Of a stretch of 64,000 nucleotides of DNA, positions 9,750-19,331 are shown piece after piece. A program made the position numbers and the translations under genes. Source of the stretch: Bartonella elizabethae F9251 = ATCC 49927 (GTDB lineage Bacteria > Pseudomonadota > Alphaproteobacteria > Rhizobiales > Rhizobiaceae); contig NZ_JADB01000001.1 in assembly GCF_000518165.1 (NCBI RefSeq), forward strand, positions 427,316 through 491,315. Reading direction: 5' to 3'. The notes under the pieces were generated by a model. The model did not search any database. It had not been told where the DNA came from and saw only the letters and a program-made list of their open reading frames with translations. Position 1 is the first letter of the stretch. Every line of letters begins with the position of its first letter.

Positions 9750-10634
9750 ATGCTCAAGGGAGCTATAACTGCGCTTATTACACCATTTGATCATAAGGGT
9801 GCAATTGATGAGAAAGCGTTTTGTGATTTTGTTGAATGGCAAATCACACAAGGGATTAACGGTGTAAGCCCTGTTGGGACGACAGGTGAATCAGCAACTT
9901 TAAGTCATGAAGAACATAAGCGAATTATAGCATTGTGTGTTGAGCAGGTCGCAAAGCGTGTTCCTGTTGTTGCTGGAGCAGGGTCCAATAGTACAAGTGA
10001 GGCTATAGAACTCGCACAACACGCGCAAAAAGCTGGTGCAGATGCCGTTTTGGTTGTTACGCCCTATTATAATAGACCCAATCAGTCTGGTTTATATAAG
10101 CATTTTTCTTCCATTGCCAAAGCTGTTTCTATCCCGATTATAATTTATAATATTCCGGGTCGTTCTGTTATTGATATGGCTGTGGAAACGATGAGAGACC
10201 TTTATCGAGATTTTAACAATATCATTGGTGTTAAGGATGCAACGAGCAGAATTGAGCGCGTGAGTGAACAAGGTGAAAAGTGTGGTAAAGATTTCGTGCA
10301 GCTTTCCGGTGATGACTGTACAGCATTAGGTTTTAATGCTCATGGAGGCGTCGGATGTATTTCAGTTTCCTCCAATGTTGCTCCAAAACTTTGTGCAGAA
10401 CTTCAAGCTGCTTGTTTTCATGGGGATTATAAAACAGCACGGGAATTAAATGATCGTCTCATGCCTCTCAATCGTGCTGTATTTATTGAACCTAGCCCTG
10501 CAGGGATTAAATATGCTGCTGCAAAATTAGGATTTTGTGGTGAGACAGTGCGTTCTCCAATTGTTCCATTAACACAGAGCACCAAGAAGATTATTGATGC
10601 AGCTCTTAGTCATGCGGGTCTTTTAAAAGCATAA
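9750..10634 (+). CDS. dapA: 4-hydroxy-tetrahydrodipicolinate synthase
   Basis: DapA condenses pyruvate with aspartate semialdehyde, the first committed step to diaminopimelate and lysine, so it also feeds peptidoglycan. The ATG at 9750 is chosen over an in-frame TTG two codons earlier because AGGGA lies about seven bases before it. The 294-residue protein has the TIM-barrel motifs: GTTGES (43-48), TPYYNRP (104-110), Tyr133, and the Schiff-base Lys162 in GVKDATS. smpB follows after 18 bases, a common alphaproteobacterial pairing. Confidence 0.96.
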   Translation: MLKGAITALITPFDHKGAIDEKAFCDFVEWQITQGINGVSPVGTTGESATLSHEEHKRIIALCVEQVAKRVPVVAGAGSNSTSEAIELAQHAQKAGADAVLVVTPYYNRPNQSGLYKHFSSIAKAVSIPIIIYNIPGRSVIDMAVETMRDLYRDFNNIIGVKDATSRIERVSEQGEKCGKDFVQLSGDDCTALGFNAHGGVGCISVSSNVAPKLCAELQAACFHGDYKTARELNDRLMPLNRAVFIEPSPAGIKYAAAKLGFCGETVRSPIVPLTQSTKKIIDAALSHAGLLKA

Positions 10635-10652
10635 AATGATATTGACAAAGCC

Positions 10653-11129
10653 ATGAATAAAAAAAAGAACGCGTCTGTGCGGAAAATAATTGCTGACAAT
10701 CGTAAAGCACGTTTTAATTTTGAAATTCTTAATAATCTTGAGGCGGGTCTTGTTCTTCAAGGAGCGGAAGTAAAGTCTTTACGTTCTAATCATGCTAATA
10801 TTGCTGAAAGCTATGCCAGTTTTGAAAATGGGGAATTATGGTTAGTCAACAGCTATATTCCTGAATATACGCAGGCTAATCGTTTTAATCATGAGCCGAG
10901 ACGTTTGCGTAAATTATTACTTTCAAAACGTGAGATGGCACGTTTTTTTAATGCAACATCCCGAGAGGGAATGACACTTGTTCCTCTCAAACTTTACTTT
11001 AATGAACGTGGGCGCGTTAAGTTAGAGATTGCTCTAGCCCGTGGAAAAAAACTTCATGATAAGCGCGAAACGGAAAAAAAACGTGATTGGGGACGTGAAA
11101 AAGCAAGACTTTTAAAAAGATATGGATGA
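10653..11129 (+). CDS. smpB: SsrA-binding protein SmpB
   Basis: SmpB binds tmRNA and brings it to stalled ribosomes for trans-translation. The 158 residues show the family core: [20 protein letters not shown] (15-34), [16 protein letters not shown] and the [17 protein letters not shown] segment. The basic C-terminal tail ([20 protein letters not shown]) enters the ribosomal mRNA channel in the family. It lies 18 bases behind dapA and is probably co-transcribed. The tmRNA gene itself is not in this window. Confidence 0.96.
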   Translation: MNKKKNASVRKIIADNRKARFNFEILNNLEAGLVLQGAEVKSLRSNHANIAESYASFENGELWLVNSYIPEYTQANRFNHEPRRLRKLLLSKREMARFFNATSREGMTLVPLKLYFNERGRVKLEIALARGKKLHDKRETEKKRDWGREKARLLKRYG

Positions 11130-11153
11130 TCGGCTTGGATATGCTTTATTGAT

Positions 11154-11834
11154 TTAGCATTGATCTAAGTATGTTTTTGCCTCTTGAAAAATTTGGTGAA
11201 ACATAGCGTCTGTCAAGCGGCCAGTATTGGTATTATAACGAGAACAGTGATAGCTGGAAAAGATGCGTAATCTACCAATGTTATTGATTGTGCCATGTCC
11301 AAAAGGATGCGCTAAAACTTTTGCATTAAGAGCGCGTATGGTTGAATGGTGTGCAATGGTGCCTAAGGTAATAACGGCTTTAAGTTTGGGAAGATTTGTT
11401 AAAAGAGGCGAAAAAAAAGAGCGGCACGTGTTAATTTCCGCACCGGTAGGTTTATTTTCTGGTGGAACACAACGAACAGAGTTAACGATTGCAGCATCAA
11501 TCAGTTCAAGAGTATCATCTGCTCTTTCCTCAAAAGTTCCTTGCGCAAATCCAAATTTTTTTAAAGTGGAATAAAGTAAGTGTCCAGCATAATCACCCGT
11601 AAATGGACGTCCAGTTCGATTGGCGCCGCGTAATCCAGGAGCAAGACCAACAATGAGAAGACGCGTTGTATCTGCTCCTTTATAGGGAAAGAAAGGGCGG
11701 ACCGGTGCGTTATACCAACTTGGTTCTTTCACACGCCAGTCAGCGATAAACTGATGGAGCCTAGGGCATAAATTGCAATTTTTGGGGGGCTCTGGGCAAA
11801 GCGATGTTAATGGGCTATTCATGGCGTTAGGCAT
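11154..11834 (-). CDS. Uracil-DNA glycosylase, family 5-type, Fe-S
   Basis: This enzyme removes uracil and related damaged bases from DNA. It has 226 residues. The cluster cysteines are visible: Cys20 and Cys23 (NCNLCPRL), Cys122 (RCVPPENKPT) and Cys137. The active-site loop GLAPGLRGANRTGRPFTGD (63-81) and the later HPFGHG motif fit UDG family 5 (UdgB) better than family 4. It is convergent with smpB, 24 bases away, with no clear terminator seen between them. The family-level call is firm; substrate range cannot be read from sequence. Confidence 0.88.
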   Translation of the reverse strand: MPNAMNSPLTSLCPEPPKNCNLCPRLHQFIADWRVKEPSWYNAPVRPFFPYKGADTTRLLIVGLAPGLRGANRTGRPFTGDYAGHLLYSTLKKFGFAQGTFEERADDTLELIDAAIVNSVRCVPPENKPTGAEINTCRSFFSPLLTNLPKLKAVITLGTIAHHSTIRALNAKVLAHPFGHGTINNIGRLRIFSSYHCSRYNTNTGRLTDAMFHQIFQEAKTYLDQC

Positions 11835-12392
11835 CAGTTTTTTTATTCTTTTGAGTCTTTCATGGCATATATGACGGGTGATGTTTTTATAAATAATCTA
11901 GAATATCAATAAACTATTTTAGAAGAAATTTTAATATGAACTTATGGCTAATGATAATGAAACGAGAGGCAATCTTTCTCTAATTCATTCGATGAATAAG
12001 CGTGCAATACATATAATGTTTAAAGAAAAAATTCTGTCTTTCATAAATATAAATACAGTATCATAAAAAGTATGCATAAGATTGTTGTTATTAGAAAGGA
12101 TTTTTAAGAGCTGTTTTTTCTGTTAAAAGAATAAAGACCTCAAAGAGGTATTTTGTCAAGAAACACCTTCCTTTGCTCAAATCCAATCTATTGGAATTGT
12201 TTGAAGCGCAGCTTTGATAACAAGCATGAGCAGGATATACATTTTTATATAAAGTTTCCAAGAGTTTTCTCAAATAAGTCCTTTAAGCAAAAAATATGAA
12301 AGCGTGTGTTGTTTTTCTTGTGTTTTATTTTGATTATTGTATATACTCTCCTAATCCACTATTAAATTTTTTTATTTGAGAAAGAGGCATAA
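11835..12392. other. 558-bp intergenic region without a recognisable gene
   Basis: This AT-rich spacer separates the glycosylase gene from rpoZ. A 60-codon minus frame (12091-12273) has no recognisable domain and no good ribosome site. The right end carries the probable rpoZ promoter. No RNA gene was recognised. Confidence 0.5.
12318..12347 (+). promoter_or_regulatory. Candidate rpoZ promoter
   Basis: TTGTGT (12318-12323) and TATACT (12342-12347) are separated by 18 bases and lie about 45 bases before the rpoZ ATG. This is a reasonable housekeeping-sigma promoter in an otherwise empty spacer. It was identified by eye only. Confidence 0.4.
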
Positions 12393-12791
12393 ATGGCCCG
12401 CGTAACGGTAGAAGATTGTATTGATAAAGTTGATAACCGCTTTGAATTGGTACTTTTAGCAGGTCATCGGGCGCGTCAGATTTCACAAGGAGCGCAAATT
12501 ACAGTCGATCGTGATAATGATAAAAATCCAGTTGTTGCTTTGCGTGAAATAGCAGAAGAAACGTTGTCGCCTGCTGATTTAAAAGAAGATCTTATTCATT
12601 CGCTACAAAAGCATGTGGAAGTAGATGAGCCAGAAATGGCAAGTGAATTTATCACCCATTCAAGTGAAGCTGAAAGTGTTTTTAATTCATCATCGCAAGA
12701 AGAAGGAGCTTCATTTGATCAGATGTCAGAAGAAGAGCTTTTAGCAGGGATTGAAGGTTTGGTTGTTCCAGAAAAAAGTGACGACTATTAA
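12393..12791 (+). CDS. rpoZ: RNA polymerase omega subunit
   Basis: Omega is the small RNA polymerase subunit that helps fold beta-prime and contributes to ppGpp sensing in proteobacteria. The 132-residue protein begins [20 protein letters not shown] and continues [14 protein letters not shown], the conserved core, followed by an acidic C-terminal tail typical of Rhizobiales. AGAAAGAGG lies just before the ATG. It sits directly upstream of the ppGpp synthetase gene, a widely conserved pairing. Confidence 0.95.
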   Translation: MARVTVEDCIDKVDNRFELVLLAGHRARQISQGAQITVDRDNDKNPVVALREIAEETLSPADLKEDLIHSLQKHVEVDEPEMASEFITHSSEAESVFNSSSQEEGASFDQMSEEELLAGIEGLVVPEKSDDY

Positions 12792-12920
12792 TTACGGCGG
12801 TTGGTATTACAGGAGTGAAGAATAGCTTGTCATATAAGGAGCGATTATTTTTCTTGTCCTTTATTGATAAGGTGTGTTCAATAAGGATTAAAGGTGTGAA
12901 AAGATAAAGGATATGCTCGT

Positions 12921-15143
12921 ATGATGCGTCAGTGTGAGCTTGTTGAGCGTGTTCAACGTTACAAGTCTGACGTAGATGAGGCTCTTCTAAAAAGAGCCTA
13001 TGATTATGCAATGAAAAAGCATGCACATCAAAAGCGTGCTTCAGGTGATCTTTATTTTTCTCATCCTTTAGAAGTCGCTGCTATTTTAACAGATATGCGA
13101 TTGGACGAGGCAACGATTGCTGTTGCTCTTTTGCATGATACAATTGAAGATACAAGTGCTACACGAGCAGAAATTGATCAACTTTTTGGTTCTGAAATTG
13201 GGAAGTTGGTTGAAGGGCTTACAAAGCTTAATAAGCTTGATCTTGTATCAAAGAAAGCTGTACAGGCAGAAAATCTTCGTAAACTTCTTATTGCCATTTC
13301 TGATGATGTTCGTGTGCTTTTAGTTAAACTTGCAGACCGCCTTCATAATATGCGTACCCTTGGCGTTATGCGTGATGATAAACGTCGACGAATTGCTGAG
13401 GAGACAATGGATATTTATGCGCCACTTGCGGGCCGTATGGGGATGCAGGATATGCGCGAAGAATTAGAGGATCTCTCTTTCTTTTATTTAAATCCAGAAG
13501 GTCATCGTACGATTACCAATCGACTTTCTGAATTATCAAAGCGCAATCGTGATTTGCTTTCCACAATTGAAAATGAATTGACAAAACTTTTTTTGGAAAA
13601 TGGCATTAAAGCAGATGTTAAAAGCCGTCAGAAAAAATCTTATTCCGTTTTTCGCAAAATGGAAAGCAAAGCATTATCTTTTGAACAGTTATCGGATATT
13701 TTTGGATTTCGTGTGATTGTTGAATCCGTGAATGATTGTTATCGTGCTCTTGGTGTCATTCATACGACTTGGCCGATGGTTCCTGGTCGTTTTAAAGATT
13801 ATATTTCCATACCAAAGCAAAATGATTATCGTTCTATTCATACAACTATTGTGGGACCTTCGAGACAACGTGTTGAATTGCAAATTAGAACGGCTGCCAT
13901 GAATGAGGTTGCTGAATATGGAGTTGCTGCCCATTCCATATATAAAGAGCAGGGTTCCAATTATTCGACTTCGAAGTTATCAAGCGAAACGAACGCCTAT
14001 GCGTGGTTACGTCAAACGATACAATCTTTATCTGATGGAGATAATCCGGAAGAGTTTTTAGAACACACAAAACTTGAGCTTTTTCAAGACCAAGTTTTTT
14101 GTTTTACACCAAAAGGTCGATTAATTGCTTTTCCTAAAGGCGCGACACCTATTGATTTTGCTTATGCTGTCCACACAGAGATTGGTGATTCTTGTGTGGG
14201 CGTAAAGATCAATGGTCGTATTATGCCTTTAATGACTAAATTAAAAAATGGTGACGAAGTTGATATTATCCGTTCACACGCTCAAATTCCGCCCGCTGCG
14301 TGGGAATTTCTTGTTGTCACAGGTAAAGCGCGTTCAGCTATCCGACGCGCAAGCAGAGCAGCGGTGCGTAAGCAATATTCAGGCTTAGGATATCGTATTC
14401 TTGAGCGTTCATTTGAATATATGGGAAAACAATTTTCAAAAGATGTTTTGAAGAAAGTTTTACCGCGTTTGGCGCGTAAAGATGTAGAGGATGTCTTGGC
14501 TGCTGTTGGACGTGGAGAATTGTTTTCCGCTGATGTGATTAAAGCGGTTTATCCTGATTATCAAGAGCGTGTAGTCCAAAAATCATCTTTTAAGCCAGGG
14601 GAAGAAGGGTGGTTCAATATTGAAAATGCTCAAGGGATGATTTTTAAGGTTCCAGAAAATGAAAAGGATGCAATGATAGAGGATCATCAATCTAAAGCCT
14701 TACCTATTCGAGGAACCCGTGGAGATATACCTGTCCGTTTTTCACCAGAAGGAGCAGTGCCTGGAGATCGGATTGTTGGTATTATGCAACCAGGTGCTGG
14801 GATCGTTATTTATCCAATCCAGTCTTCGGCGTTGATGGCCTATGATGATCAGCCAGAACGATGGATTGATGTCCGCTGGGATATTGATGCTCAAATGAAT
14901 GAACGTTTTCCTGCGCGAATAAATATTTTGGTTGTCAATAGTCCTGGTTCTTTAGCTGAAATTACGCAAATAATTTCTGCTAACGATGCCAATATCCAAA
15001 ATTTATCTTTGATCCGAACGGCACCAGATTTTACAGAAATGATGATTGATTTGGAAGTTTGGGATTTAAAACATTTGAATCGTATTTTTTCTCAGTTAAA
15101 AAAGGCAAATTCAGTCAGTACAGTACGGCGGGTTCATGGATAA
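12921..15143 (+). CDS. rel: Bifunctional (p)ppGpp synthetase/hydrolase Rel
   Basis: This enzyme makes and degrades the stringent-response alarmone. It has 740 residues in the long RSH layout. The HD hydrolase domain (about 20-190) has His72-Asp73 in LLHDTIED, and the RASGDLYFSHPLEVA motif. The synthetase domain (about 235-345) contains GRFKDYISIPKQNDYRSIH. The TGS domain (about 390-450) reads FTPKGRLIAFPKGATPIDFAY, and a C-terminal ACT domain covers about 665-740. Both catalytic domains look intact. Two ATGs (12921, 12924) are possible starts. It overlaps the upstream part of the pyrE frame. Confidence 0.96.
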   Translation: MMRQCELVERVQRYKSDVDEALLKRAYDYAMKKHAHQKRASGDLYFSHPLEVAAILTDMRLDEATIAVALLHDTIEDTSATRAEIDQLFGSEIGKLVEGLTKLNKLDLVSKKAVQAENLRKLLIAISDDVRVLLVKLADRLHNMRTLGVMRDDKRRRIAEETMDIYAPLAGRMGMQDMREELEDLSFFYLNPEGHRTITNRLSELSKRNRDLLSTIENELTKLFLENGIKADVKSRQKKSYSVFRKMESKALSFEQLSDIFGFRVIVESVNDCYRALGVIHTTWPMVPGRFKDYISIPKQNDYRSIHTTIVGPSRQRVELQIRTAAMNEVAEYGVAAHSIYKEQGSNYSTSKLSSETNAYAWLRQTIQSLSDGDNPEEFLEHTKLELFQDQVFCFTPKGRLIAFPKGATPIDFAYAVHTEIGDSCVGVKINGRIMPLMTKLKNGDEVDIIRSHAQIPPAAWEFLVVTGKARSAIRRASRAAVRKQYSGLGYRILERSFEYMGKQFSKDVLKKVLPRLARKDVEDVLAAVGRGELFSADVIKAVYPDYQERVVQKSSFKPGEEGWFNIENAQGMIFKVPENEKDAMIEDHQSKALPIRGTRGDIPVRFSPEGAVPGDRIVGIMQPGAGIVIYPIQSSALMAYDDQPERWIDVRWDIDAQMNERFPARINILVVNSPGSLAEITQIISANDANIQNLSLIRTAPDFTEMMIDLEVWDLKHLNRIFSQLKKANSVSTVRRVHG

Positions 15144-15159
15144 CAAGGAAGATTTTGCA

Positions 15160-15738
15160 ATGAATACACAAGATGTCATTGATATTTTTAAACAAGCAGA
15201 TGCTATTCTAGAAGGGCATTTTATTTTAACATCGGGACGCCATAGTGCAACTTATATGCAAAAGGCAAAAGTGTTTATGCATGCTGACTTGACGGAAAAA
15301 CTCTGTCGTGGATTGGCTGAAAAAATCAAAGAATCGATCAAGGAACAAATTGATTATGTTGTTGGTCCCGCAATTGGTGGTCTTATTCCTTCCTATGAGA
15401 CTTCACGTCACCTTGGTGTTCCTTCTCTTTGGGTAGAGCGTGTCAATGGCGTCTTTGAATTACGACGTTTTGAAATCAAGAAGGGTGCGCGGGTTGTTAT
15501 TGTTGAAGATATTGTGACAACGGGTCTTTCTATTCGTGAGACCGTTGAGGCGTTGGCGGCGGCAGGAGCAGAGGTTTTGGCAAGTGCATGCATCCTTGAT
15601 CGTTCTGGTGGTAAGGTTGATGTTGGCGTTCCGTTAATTGCGCTAGCTGAATATGAGATTGCTTCTTATGCGAGTGATGAACTTCCTGCAGATCTTTCTG
15701 CTCTTCCAGCGATTAAACCAGGCAGTCGAAATATTTAA
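15160..15738 (+). CDS. pyrE: Orotate phosphoribosyltransferase
   Basis: PyrE joins orotate to PRPP to make OMP in pyrimidine synthesis; pyrC of the same pathway is also in this window. The ATG at 15160 is preferred over one at 15136 because AAGGAAG lies about eight bases before it; this gives 192 residues and 16 bases of spacing from rel. The PRPP-binding signature VVIVEDIVTTGLSIRETV is present, preceded by GRHSATYMQKAKVF near the N-terminus. The class-V-like form is usual in alphaproteobacteria. Confidence 0.95.
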   Translation: MNTQDVIDIFKQADAILEGHFILTSGRHSATYMQKAKVFMHADLTEKLCRGLAEKIKESIKEQIDYVVGPAIGGLIPSYETSRHLGVPSLWVERVNGVFELRRFEIKKGARVVIVEDIVTTGLSIRETVEALAAAGAEVLASACILDRSGGKVDVGVPLIALAEYEIASYASDELPADLSALPAIKPGSRNI

Positions 15739-15832
15739 TTGTCTTTCTATTTTTTTTTATGCAAAAACTTAAAAAGATTAATTTGGATGATATAGATTAT
15801 TTTATCATCAAAAGATGTATATTGAGAGTCAT

Positions 15833-16423
15833 ATGCTTTTTCGTCGTCGAAAACCAGTAGATTTTGTAACGCGTATTCGACTTTGGTTGTGGCCACGTCG
15901 TTCATTTTCTCGCTCATTTTCTTACATACACAAACGTATTTTGCGTATATCAGCAACACCACACGAAGTTGCGTTAGGGTTTGCTATTGGTATTTTTTTA
16001 GCCTGTTCCCCTGTCTTCGGGGTGCATATTATCTTGGCAATATTTTTTTCTTGGATTTTGCGTGCCAACTTTGCGGCTGCAATCATTGGGACGGTTTTTT
16101 CTAATCCACTCACATTTTTATTGATTGTCATGGCGGATTATAAAGTAGGGTATTTTTGTTTATCGCTTTTTAGCGATGTCAATGAGATTTCTCTTTCTCA
16201 AATTCGTGCTCTGTTTAATGGTTTGACAGTATCAAATCTCTCTCTCCTTTTTAAAGGGGCATGGGATACAATTATGAGTCCTATGATTTTAGGTGGAACT
16301 CTTTTAGGTGTTGTTTTTGGTGGTTTATCTTATATAGGTGTTTACAGAGCAACGGTTCGTTTTAAACAAAAGCGATATCAAAAGATTATAAAAAAAAGGC
16401 GTTTAAAGAAGCGTTCGTCGTAA
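15833..16423 (+). CDS. DUF2062 membrane protein
   Basis: This is a conserved protein of unknown function with about 196 residues. The start MLFRRRKP fits the family as remembered; an in-frame ATG six codons upstream (15815) is an alternative. A basic N-terminal region with WPRRSFSRS is followed by the DUF2062 core: P-H-EVALGFAIGIFLACSPVFG (about 46-66), a hydrophobic stretch, GTVFSNPLTFLLI, a further membrane segment and a very basic C-terminal tail. It is 20 bases before acpS in the same growth cluster. No enzymatic motif is visible. Confidence 0.85.
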   Translation: MLFRRRKPVDFVTRIRLWLWPRRSFSRSFSYIHKRILRISATPHEVALGFAIGIFLACSPVFGVHIILAIFFSWILRANFAAAIIGTVFSNPLTFLLIVMADYKVGYFCLSLFSDVNEISLSQIRALFNGLTVSNLSLLFKGAWDTIMSPMILGGTLLGVVFGGLSYIGVYRATVRFKQKRYQKIIKKRRLKKRSS

Positions 16424-16443
16424 GAAAGATTGGGTAATATCTT

Positions 16444-16845
16444 ATGATTGTTGGACTTGGAAATGATTTGGTTGATATACGACGTATTGAGAAAATGTTA
16501 GTTCGTTATGGCGAGCGTTTTATTCAACGTATTTTTACAGATATTGAAAGGCATAGATCTGAAAATCTCAAAAAAAAATCTTCTTCTTATGCGAAAAGAT
16601 TTGCCGCTAAAGAAGCATGTGCTAAAGCCTTAGGGACAGGAATCGCTTGTGGGATCAATTGGAAAGACATGGGGGTGGTTAATTTGTCCTCCGGGAAACC
16701 AATCATGCAATTAACAAATCGTGCGCAGGGTCAACTTCAAAAGTTATTACCTCCTCATCATGAGGCGGTTATTCATCTCAGCATAACAGATGATTTTCCT
16801 TGGGCGCAGGCATTTGTTATCATTGAAGCACTTCCACGTGGATAG
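16444..16845 (+). CDS. acpS: Holo-[acyl-carrier-protein] synthase
   Basis: AcpS transfers 4'-phosphopantetheine from CoA to the serine of acyl carrier protein, encoded near 44348 in this window. The 133 residues contain the magnesium/CoA-binding pair Asp8 ([13 protein letters not shown]) and Glu57 ([15 protein letters not shown]). Length and motifs match the bacterial AcpS family. The neighbours lepB, rnc and era are the usual alphaproteobacterial partners. Confidence 0.96.
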   Translation: MIVGLGNDLVDIRRIEKMLVRYGERFIQRIFTDIERHRSENLKKKSSSYAKRFAAKEACAKALGTGIACGINWKDMGVVNLSSGKPIMQLTNRAQGQLQKLLPPHHEAVIHLSITDDFPWAQAFVIIEALPRG

Positions 16846-16925
16846 ATGGCGTGAGAGATTGTGCTTTTGTTATTTGGATATTATGATGAAAAAAAGTTAT
16901 ATTTGTGATGGGAAGGCAGTTGGTG

Positions 16926-17738
16926 ATGGTCCAAAAAGATAAAGTGCATAAAAAAGAAAAAAAAGGTGGTATTCTTGAATTAATTTCTGTTTTAGTACAG
17001 GCTCTGCTTCTAGCAGCGTTTATTCGGACACTTTTTTTTCAGCCTTTTAGTATTCCTTCTGGTTCCATGCGTCCTACTTTATTGGTGGGGGATTATCTCT
17101 TTGTTTCTAAGTATGCATATGGGTATTCTCATTTTTCCATTCCTTTTTCTCCTCCTCTTTTTTCTGGACGTATTTGGGCATCCCAACCTCAACGGGGAGA
17201 TGTGGTCGTTTTTCGTTTACCAAGTAATCCGAAGATCGATTATATAAAACGCGTTATTGGGCTGCCAGGTGATCGTATACAAGTTCGTCAAAGTGTTCTT
17301 TATATTAATGATAAGGCTGTTTCTCGTCACTTTATGGGAGAGATTGATAATTCTGATATAACGGAAGTGAACTATCCTGTTGAGGTCTATCGCGAGACAT
17401 TGCCGAATGGTGTTCGCTACGATACGCTTGATTTAGCTTTCATCCCAAAAGTTGATGATACAAAAGTCTTTGAAGTTCCTGAGGGACATTATTTTATGAT
17501 GGGGGATAACCGTGACAATTCAGATGATAGTCGTTTGGATGTAGGCTATGTTCCAGAAGAAAATCTTATTGGTCGCGCGAGCGTGATTTTCTTTTCTATC
17601 AGTAACGGTTCAAGTGCTTGGCAGATTTGGCGCTGGCCATTTGATGTACGTTGGAAACGTTTGTTTTCTTTCATAAATAAGGTTCATGATTTGCCGCTTA
17701 TCAAGCAAGGAAACAACGATGAAACGTCTCATGATTGA
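16926..17738 (+). CDS. lepB: Signal peptidase I
   Basis: LepB cleaves signal peptides of exported proteins at the outer face of the inner membrane. Starts at GTG 16905, ATG 16908 and ATG 16926 are possible; 16926 is preferred because GGAAGG sits about nine bases upstream, giving 270 residues. After a Lys-rich tail, one membrane segment (about 17-36) leads to the catalytic Ser47 in IPSGSMRPTL and the general base Lys near 107 in DYIKRVIGLPGD. MMGDNRDNSDDSR is the conserved box E. The end overlaps rnc by 20 bases. Confidence 0.95.
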   Translation: MVQKDKVHKKEKKGGILELISVLVQALLLAAFIRTLFFQPFSIPSGSMRPTLLVGDYLFVSKYAYGYSHFSIPFSPPLFSGRIWASQPQRGDVVVFRLPSNPKIDYIKRVIGLPGDRIQVRQSVLYINDKAVSRHFMGEIDNSDITEVNYPVEVYRETLPNGVRYDTLDLAFIPKVDDTKVFEVPEGHYFMMGDNRDNSDDSRLDVGYVPEENLIGRASVIFFSISNGSSAWQIWRWPFDVRWKRLFSFINKVHDLPLIKQGNNDETSHD

Positions 17739-18426
17739 TCAGCTTTTCAAGCTGACGGGGCATCGTTTTAAAGATGAAGAGAAATTAAAAAGAGCATTAA
17801 CACACGCGAGTGTGCAAGATTCGGAACAAGGGAATTATGAAAGACTAGAGTTTCTAGGAGATCGGGTTCTAGGGCTTTTGATTGCGGAGATGCTGTATCA
17901 ACTTTTCCCTCAGGCAAGTGAAGGTGAATTATCAGTCCGTTTGAATCATCTGGTCAATGCGCAGACATGTGCTGATATTGCCCGTGAAATGAGGCTGCCT
18001 GATATGATCCAAGTCGGTTTTGAGATGAGAAATTTTGAAGGGCGTCGACTCATCAATATGCATGCAGATGTCGTAGAGGCTTTGATTGCTGTTATGTATC
18101 TTGATGGAGGATTGGAAAGCGTTCGTCCTTTTATTCAAAAATATTGGCAAAGTCGGGCAAAGAAAATGAATGCAGCTCGACGTGATGCCAAGACAGAATT
18201 ACAAGAATGGGCGCATATCCAAGGCAATGCACAACCACATTATCAGGTCATCAAACGTTCAGGTCCAGATCACGATCCTGTTTTTATGGTAGAGGTTAGT
18301 ATTTCAGGTTTTGCATCAGAGATTGGGCAGGGGAGCTCTAAAAGATATGCTGAAAGAATGGCCGCTGAAAAAATTTTGCGACGAGAGGGGGTATGGAAAA
18401 ACGTGGGAAAAAATGATCATGAGTGA
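17719..18426 (+). CDS. rnc: Ribonuclease III
   Basis: RNase III cuts double-stranded RNA, including rRNA precursors. The ATG at 17719 (AAGGA about eight bases upstream) gives 235 residues; a longer in-frame reading from 17686 would lie inside lepB. The catalytic segment ERLEFLGDRVLGLL spans 41-54, with Glu44 and Asp48. The second acidic pair is in HADVVEALIAVMYLDGG. The C-terminal double-stranded-RNA-binding domain begins at DAKTELQEWAHIQGN. Its 3' end overlaps the era start, suggesting translational coupling. Confidence 0.96.
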   Translation: MKRLMIDQLFKLTGHRFKDEEKLKRALTHASVQDSEQGNYERLEFLGDRVLGLLIAEMLYQLFPQASEGELSVRLNHLVNAQTCADIAREMRLPDMIQVGFEMRNFEGRRLINMHADVVEALIAVMYLDGGLESVRPFIQKYWQSRAKKMNAARRDAKTELQEWAHIQGNAQPHYQVIKRSGPDHDPVFMVEVSISGFASEIGQGSSKRYAERMAAEKILRREGVWKNVGKNDHE

Positions 18427-19324
18427 CGTTATGAAAACGCGTTCTGGGTTTGTGGTACTTATTGGGATGCCTAATGCTGGTAAATCAACATTGGTTAATC
18501 AATTGGTTGGAACAAAGGTTTCAATTGTAACGCATAAGGTACAAACAACACGAACTTTAATCCGCGGTATTGTTATTCATGATGATGTGCAAATTGTTTT
18601 GGTTGATACACCGGGTGTTTTTCGTCCCCATAAGCGTTTAGAACGTGCCATGGTCTCTACTGCTTGGGGAGGGGCTAAGAGCGCTGATGTTCTGCTTGTT
18701 TTAATTGATGCTCAAAGTGGTCTTTCTGATGAAGTTGAGATGATGTTAGATATTGTAAACACTATGAAACAAGAAAAAGTTCTTGTTCTCAATAAGGTTG
18801 ATACAGTTGTTAAATCATCTCTTCTAGCATTAACCACTCAAATAAATGAACGTGTAAAGTTTGCGCAAACATTTATGATTTCTGCTCTAAATGGTTCTGG
18901 TTGCAAGGATTTACTTCATGCGTTGAGTAACATGATGCAGGAGGGGCCATGGTATTATCCGGAAGATCAAATTTCCGATATGCCTATGCGTCACCTTGCT
19001 GCTGAAATTACGCGTGAAAAACTTTTCCTTCGTCTTCATGATGAGCTTCCTTATTCTTCAACGGTTGAAACCGAAAGCTTTGAAGAGCGTTCAGATGGCT
19101 CCGTTAAAATTAATCAAGTTATTTACGTAGAGCGTGAGAGTCAGAAGAAGATTGTTTTAGGAGCAAAAGGCGATACAATTAAAAGGATTGGTCAAGCAGC
19201 ACGCAAGGAGCTTATGGAAATTATGGATCAAAAGGTTCATCTTTTTCTCTTTGTGAAAGTGCGTAATAATTGGGATACCGATCCAGAACGTTATCGCGAA
19301 ATGGGATTGGATTTTTTAAAATAA
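18413..19324 (+). CDS. era: GTPase Era
   Basis: Era is a GTPase that binds 16S rRNA and assists 30S assembly. The frame is open further upstream, but ATG 18413 (GGGA just before it) or ATG 18419 gives the family length of about 300. GTPase motifs are clear: GMPNAGKST, DTPG, and NKVD. The C-terminal KH domain includes GAKGDTIKRIGQAARKELM. It overlaps rnc by 14 bases and is followed after seven bases by recO, the standard rnc-era-recO order. Confidence 0.96.
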   Translation: MIMSDVMKTRSGFVVLIGMPNAGKSTLVNQLVGTKVSIVTHKVQTTRTLIRGIVIHDDVQIVLVDTPGVFRPHKRLERAMVSTAWGGAKSADVLLVLIDAQSGLSDEVEMMLDIVNTMKQEKVLVLNKVDTVVKSSLLALTTQINERVKFAQTFMISALNGSGCKDLLHALSNMMQEGPWYYPEDQISDMPMRHLAAEITREKLFLRLHDELPYSSTVETESFEERSDGSVKINQVIYVERESQKKIVLGAKGDTIKRIGQAARKELMEIMDQKVHLFLFVKVRNNWDTDPERYREMGLDFLK

Positions 19325-19331
19325 TGAAAAA

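Noticed and set aside
12091..12273. 60-codon minus frame upstream of rpoZ
   Set aside because: No family, no ribosome site, and composition like the surrounding spacer.
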